Shown: piece after piece, positions 58,852 through 64,000 of the stretch | Layout of the letters: every line of letters begins with the position of its first letter | Numbering within the stretch: the first letter of the stretch is position 1 | Source of the DNA: Orientallactaga sibirica | Taxonomy: Eukaryota > Chordata > Mammalia > Rodentia > Dipodidae | DNA: 64,000 nt | Reading direction: 5' to 3' | Assembly (NCBI GenBank): GCA_036365145.1 | Contig: JAEOAD010000031.1 | Coordinates: 5,738,001 to 5,802,000 of the forward strand | Notes under the pieces: generated by a model | Told to the model about the DNA's origin: nothing | What the model saw: only the letters and a program-made list of their open reading frames with translations | The model's database searches: none | Program-made: the position numbers and the translations under genes

Positions 58852-59105
58852 CTGGAGAGATGGCTTAGCGGTTAAGGCACATGCCTACGAAGCCTAAGGA
58901 CCCCGGTTCAACTCTCCAGGTCCCTCGTAAGCCAGTTGCACAAGGGGGCACACGCATCTGGAGTTCGTTTGCAGTGGCTGGAGGCCCTGGCGCGCCATTC
59001 TCACTCTCCCTCTCTCTCTCTTTCCCTCTCTCTGTTTCAAATAAATAAATAAATAAATAAATCTTAAAAAAAAAAAAAAAAGAAAAAAAGAAAAAGAAAG
59101 AAAGA
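58852..59105 (+). repeat. Family A SINE
   Basis: aggctggagagatggcttag with (AAAT)n and A/GA tail. Confidence 0.93.
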
Positions 59106-59119
59106 AAAAAAAAGTCCAC

Positions 59120-59240
59120 CTCTGCCTGGCATGGTGACCACTGTAATCTCATCACTTAGGAGACTGAGGCAGAGGGTTGGCCATGGGTTTGAGGCCAGCC
59201 TGGCCTACAGTATGAGATCCTGTCTGAAATCTTCCCCTCC
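59120..59240 (+). repeat. Old B1-type SINE
   Basis: tgcctggcatggtgaccact to gagatcctgtctgaaat. Confidence 0.75.
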
Positions 59241-59429
59241 CCCAAAGAAAAAGAAGTCCGTATTCATCCGATGTCACAAAGGTGCTCATTCTTCAACATT
59301 TTATAGTATTAGGAATGCACCTCTAAGCACATTTGTCTTTATTCTGTAGGAGCCCACTTTTCCATGTGGGGATAGTTAAGGATTCTGTTCTGGGTTCTGT
59401 GGCAGAACTTGTCTCAAAAAGTAAGGTGG

Positions 59430-59540
59430 AAGGGGCTGGGGAGATGTTTCAGCTTGGTTAAAAGTGCCTGCTTGCAAAGGCCTAGGTTCAATTCTCCAGC
59501 ACCCATGTAAAGCCAGATGTACAAAGTGGCACAGTTCAAG
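59430..59540 (+). repeat. Family A SINE, 3' truncated
   Basis: aggggctggggagatgtttc to agatgtacaaagtggcac. Confidence 0.8.
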
Positions 59541-59544
59541 ATAA

Positions 59545-60135
59545 TTTATTGGCATTATTGGGAGATTCTTGGGGGCTATGTCTTGTCTCCAGCCCCTTCT
59601 TCTGCTTCTCTGTGCTTCTCGGCTCCCATGAAGTGAGCACTTTTCTTCCACCATGTCCTTCCGCCATGACGTTCCCACCTTACTGCATGCCTACAGCCTA
59701 ACCAGAACACCAAAGCTCAAGCTGCCTGTCACCATAAATGCCAAAGAGCAAAGAGACAGGAGTGGAATCTTTCTGTCTCATCTCCAGCTAGCAGGATTTA
59801 CTGGGGTAGGGGTTAGGGGAAAAGGCAGTCAATCATTCCAGAACTGAGTCATGTCCCTCTGGTTAGGTGGTCATCCACACTTCCGAGTCTTGTGACGTCT
59901 GTGCTTCTCATTATCGTCCTTGTCATTCTTCCTTCATCCTCTGGACATCTGGACTTAGGCCCGTCTGGAAATGCTGAGTCAAGCTAGTATCAGCCTTTAT
60001 CAACCTTGTATTCCTCCAGGAACATCCGGGCAGGAGAGGTGACTCAGAACAAGCAAGCCAAGTTAAGCTATTAATGCATAAGAAGATAACTTTTTACAAC
60101 ATGGAAGTACAAATGTTCCCTTATAGAATAAAAAA
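59545..60135. other. Intergenic sequence without a recognised feature
   Basis: No repeat or gene supported. Confidence 0.4.
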
Positions 60136-60139
60136 GTGT

Positions 60140-60595
60140 TGTGCTGAAGTGATAGCTTGGTGGGTAAAACAGCTTGCCTTGCAAGCATGGGAATCTGAAT
60201 TTGAGCCCCAAATTCTTATGTAAACATGTTGGGCATGGTGGCATACACACGCAATTCCAGCAGTGGGGAAGGGAAGATCTCTGAGGCTCACCACACTGGC
60301 CAGTCAATCTACCTTAATTGGTTAGCTCCAGGCCAATGAGAGACTCCCATCTCAGAAGAAAAGAAAGAAGGAAGGAAGAAAGGAAGGAAGGGAAGGAGGG
60401 AGAGAGGAAGGAAGGGAGGGAGGGAGAAAAGAAGGAAGGGAGGGAGGGAGGGAAGAAAAAGAAAAGAAAAAAACATGGACAGTATTCCTGAGGATAACAG
60501 CTGAGGTTATCCTTTGGCCTCCACATTCACACATATACATACACATGTGTTTCCACATACATATGAATATGCATGCATACGACACACACATGGAA
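60140..60595 (+). repeat. B4-like SINE with internal (GGAA)n expansion
   Basis: 'gatagcttggtgggtaaaac' head, 'gctccaggccaatgagagac', about 110 bases of GGAA/GGGA repeats, then 'gttatcctttggcctccaca'. Confidence 0.8.
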
Positions 60596-60607
60596 AAAAG
60601 TGTAACC

Positions 60608-60840
60608 AGGTCTGGAGAGATGGCTTAGCAGTTAAGCACTTGCCTGTGAAGCCTAAGGACGCCATGATCCACATAAGCCAGATGCGCAAGGTGGCATATG
60701 CATCTGGAGTTTGTTTGCAGTGGCTGGAGGCCTTGGCATGCCCATTCTCGCTGTCTCTGCCTCTTTCTCTGTCTGCCTGTTGCTCTCAAATAAAGTAAAT
60801 AAAAATAAACCAAAAAGAAATCTAAAAAAAAAAAAAAGTG
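60608..60840 (+). repeat. Family A SINE
   Basis: tctggagagatggcttagca to tctcaaataaagtaaataaa. Confidence 0.92.
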
Positions 60841-61204
60841 TAACCTCCTGTACCCTGTCAAGGTCTTTGAAATCCTGAGCCAAAATAAACCTCTTCTGTT
60901 AAATTGTTTCTCTCACGTATTTGCCTCAGTGGCAAAGAGCTGACTAACAAGCTCATCATTGAGGAAGATTGATTTATGTCACAGAAAAGATGGCCAAAGG
61001 TTGATACCACATCCAGACAGACTGCCTGAACAGGTGGCAGGTACATGGGTACAGCATGTCCACCAAGTTGCCCTACAGACACTTATGTTTATGCTCATAT
61101 ATTAGTGCTGCTCGCACTTCTGGGTGGAAAAGTTTCTCTTTTCAGACAGCAGTAATTGCTGGGGAGACTAAAAACTCATTAAGTGCCGAGAAGAAGTGAG
61201 TGAC

Positions 61205-61660
61205 AGTTGAAAGCTCAGCACTAAAATAGACTTCTCCCTCACATCCTCCAATGGCTCAGGGATGGTAGTGGTGGTGGAAAGATGGGCTGGAGAGATGGCT
61301 TAGTGGTTAAGGCACTTGCCTGCGAAGCCAAAGGACCCAGGTTTGATTCCCCAGGATCCACATAAGCAAGATGCACAAGGTGGCGCATGTGTCTGGAGTT
61401 CATTTGCACTGGCTAGAGGCCCTGATGCACCCATTCTTTCTCTCTCAAATAAATAAATAAATAAAAATAAATTTTTAAAAATTTAAAAAGTGAAAGAAGC
61501 CTCAAAGGAAGGGGAGAAGTGCTTTAGAATACTGTCTTCCAGACACAAAGAGGGGAGTGTACTCCTGACCTCATAGCAGCTGTCATTATCTGCATAAGAC
61601 CTGCATATTGTTGGGTCCATTAACAGGTTGTTTTGGGTGATAAAGGAGGACAAAAAAAAA
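61205..61660 (+). repeat. L1-like 3' end, copy 2, split by a family A SINE
   Basis: 'tcctccaatggctcagggat' before and 'cctcaaaggaaggggagaag' after the SINE (61283-61490) align with 58490-58560 of copy 1. Confidence 0.5.
61283..61490 (+). repeat. Family A SINE
   Basis: gatgggctggagagatggct to ctctcaaataaataaataa. Confidence 0.93.
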
Positions 61661-61685
61661 AAAAAGCTATTAAATAAAAGAGGCA

Positions 61686-61804
61686 GGGCTAGAGAAAGAT
61701 GGCCTGGGTTCAATTCAGCAGTACCCACATATAGCCAGATGCCCAAAGTGGTGATGTTCCTATGTTCATGTGCAGTGCCAAGAGGTCCTTATGTGCCCAT
61801 AAGT

Positions 61805-61850
<46 letters not shown>

Positions 61851-62080
61851 TCTCTCTCTCTCTCCCAAAAATAGAAGGACTGGAGAGATGGCTTAGCAGC
61901 TAAGGTGCTTACTTACAAAGCCTAACAACCTGGGTTTGATTCCCTAGTACCCATGTAAAGTCAGATGCACGACGTGGCACATGCATATGGAGTTTGTTTG
62001 TAGCACTGGAGGCCTTGATATGCCCATTCTATATCTCTGTCTCTCTTCTCTATCCCTCTCTGCTTGCAAATAGAAGAGGC
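61686..62080 (+). repeat. Family A with (CA)n, then family A
   Basis: Internally deleted copy at 61686-61805, CA repeat at 61806-61849, second copy at 61877-62075. Confidence 0.85.
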
Positions 62081-62420
62081 TGGGCGTGGTGGTACATTCC
62101 TTTAATCCCAGCACTCAGGAGGCGGAGATAGGATTGCTGTGAGTTCGAGGGCATACTAAGACTACATAATGAATTCCAGGTCGGCCTGGGCTAAGAGTGA
62201 GATCCTCCCTCAAAAAAAACAAACAAAAAAAAAAAAACAAGCACGGTGTGGTGGTGCACACCTTTGACTCCAGCACTTGGAAGGCAGAGGTAGGTGGATC
62301 GCCATTAGTTCAAGACCATCCTGAGACTACATTGTGAAGTCCAGGTCACTCTGAGCTAGAGACCCTACCTCAAAAAACAAAAACAAAAATAAAAAGAAAG
62401 AAAGAAAGAAAAAAGCAAGC
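62081..62420 (+). repeat. Two B1-type SINEs
   Basis: Copies at 62081-62215 and 62240-62390, then GAAA/GCAA repeats. Confidence 0.9.
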
Positions 62421-62424
62421 AAGC

Positions 62425-63355
62425 AAGCAAACAAACAAAAAATAATAGAAGAGAAAATAATTTGAAAGAAGAGGGGATTCAGTTCAGTAGAGGGGAAGAA
62501 AGAGGGGCCAAGGAAAGTGGTGGGAGGGCATTATATAATTTTTTAAATAAAGTTTTTATTTTAATTGAAAATACATAAATAAAAGTGGCAGAGCACTTAC
62601 CTAACATGTATAGCCTTAGTTTAATTTTCAAAACTCCTAAAACAAAACCAACATGCCAAAACCCTTCTGTTCTTCCTCCTATCCAGCACTTTTTCATTGC
62701 TTTCCCTCTCAATTGCTTTATTTCCAAAGGCTTTTAAAATGATAAAGTTTTTCCTCACTTAAAAAAATTTTTTTTGGGGGGGTCTCTCTCTAGTCCAGGT
62801 TGAATGATAGAGGAAGATCTATTTGATATCAACCTCTGGCCTGTACATGCATGCACACATGCATCCATAAACACACAAAAACTCCACAGAAATGAATTTT
62901 TTAAAAAATTGTGCACACACCCATATATCCATTGACTTTCACTCTGGCTCCAGTCCCTTACTACCCCAGGGCTCTGATCCAGAATGCTCTCCTCCAGTCT
63001 CCAATGGTACCCAGACTCACAACTCCTAGACCCACTAGTGATGCTTCTCAAACTTCCATATGCGCAGCTCAGCTGCTATAGACATCGTAAGCCTGGATGA
63101 GGGTGAAGACTGCATTTGACTGACTTATCTGTCTTTGAGCAGCAAAGTTGTAACCCCTGCTCATGGGCATCTCAAGAAAGAAACTCAACCTTCCTGGACA
63201 AAATTCTCCTTCACAGAGCTTCACCCTTGAATGGGGTTCAGGAGATGCCATCCCCAAATAATCTTCTCTGGTAGACTGATTTTTTTCTAATTTAGGACAT
63301 GTGGGGATGAGTCAATGCAGGGACACTCCCTTTATCTATCCCAAAGTCTTCAAAA
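62425..63355. other. Intergenic sequence; B4-like scrap near 62790-62880
   Basis: 'caacctctggcctgtacatg' with CA-rich tail is B4-like; the rest is unassigned. Confidence 0.4.
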
Positions 63356-63362
63356 GGAATTT

Positions 63363-63510
63363 CGCCGGGCATGGTGGCACATGCCTTTCAGCCCACCACT
63401 TGGGAGGCAGAGGTGGGAGGACGGCCATGAGTTCGGAGCCACCCTGAGACTACATAGTGAATTCCAGGTCAGCCTGGGCTACAGTGAGACCCTACCTCAA
63501 ACCCTCCCCA
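63363..63510 (+). repeat. B1-type SINE
   Basis: gccgggcatggtggcacatg to gagaccctacctcaaac. Confidence 0.92.
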
Positions 63511-63914
63511 AGGGGGGGTTCATTATCATGAACCTCCTCCCCAGGATTTTTATTATTTTATTTATTTTATTTTATTTTATTATTTTTTGGTCATTTGGTA
63601 GCAGGATTTTGCTGTGTAATATAGGCTTTCATGGGCTGAGACTGTAGGAGTGCATCACCACATCTATGTCACCCAAGGAATCTTATCAACTCAATGGGCA
63701 CAATACCTAAACAGACCATTCTCTGTTCTGTCCAGGGATGCTCTGACAACCTGCGTAACCTGGGAGAATTCACCTGCTCTACAAGACAGCCTCTATTCAC
63801 CACACATGCCGCCTCTCTCCTTCTGTAGCTCAGGATGCTGTAGAAGCTTCAATCACCTGACCCTTCTCATAGCCTCATTTTGTGGGATTCCTGTGCATAC
63901 ATAGTCAATTAAAT

Positions 63915-64000
63915 ATGCTCTTTCAGCCAAGTGTGGTGGCTCACTCCTATAAACCCAGCACTTGGAAAGCTTTGGCAGAAGAATTGCCACAAATTTGAAG
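63915..64000 (+). repeat. B1-type SINE, cut by window end
   Basis: agccaagtgtggtggctcac; the 3' half lies outside the window. Confidence 0.75.

Overview
The window is nuclear DNA from a rodent. It has spliced mammalian genes, two CpG islands and a very high density of short retroposons. These are B1-type SINEs, ID-type SINEs, B3/B4-like remnants, and two related tRNA-derived SINE families with the head 'ggctggagagatggcttagcggttaag'. These last two are not the standard mouse B2. A non-murid myodont such as a jerboa-like (dipodid) rodent is my best guess; that is an inference from repeat style, not a database match. Below, 'family A' is the tRNA-derived SINE with body 'taagccagatgcacaaggtgg...catctggagttcgtttgcagtggctgg' and a CT-rich/AAATAAAT tail. 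'Family B' has the same head but the body 'cacaagggggcgcacacatctggatttcgttcacagcagctgagag'. SINE edges are accurate to about 5-15 bases; exon edges were read base by base.

Two genes are present in tail-to-tail order. CIB1 (calcium and integrin binding 1) is on the + strand and its last five exons lie at 92-4175; its first exons fall before the window. SEMA4B (class 4 transmembrane semaphorin) is on the - strand and its whole coding region lies between 37786 and 8341 in 14 coding exons that join in frame to 831 codons plus a stop. Its 3' UTR runs to about 7450. Upstream, a probable non-coding first exon sits in a CpG island near 54.0-54.4 kb (donor at 54018), splicing to an acceptor at 37923 just ahead of the start-codon exon, which lies in a second CpG island. 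CIB1 and SEMA4B are also tail-to-tail neighbours in human, so the order is conserved.

Layout: 1-4.2 kb CIB1; 4.2-7.4 kb convergent spacer packed with about a dozen SINEs; 7.4-22.8 kb SEMA4B exons with SINE-rich introns; 22.8-37.6 kb the long intron after the first coding exon, with a SINE-poor block from 26.4 to 38.7 kb that still keeps ancient MIR, L2 and MER5 remnants; 37.3-38.4 kb CpG island with the start codon; 38.7-53.5 kb intron upstream of the start-codon exon, SINE-rich apart from 46.5-50.1 kb; 53.9-54.5 kb upstream CpG island and a four-copy 28-bp minisatellite; 54.6-64 kb upstream intergenic DNA with SINE arrays and L1-like remnants and no gene that I can support.

I found no novel multi-gene system. 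The observations most worth checking are the dual-promoter structure of SEMA4B, the minisatellite beside it, the SINE-poor intronic blocks, the two SINE families and their nested and chimeric insertions, and several inverted SINE pairs.
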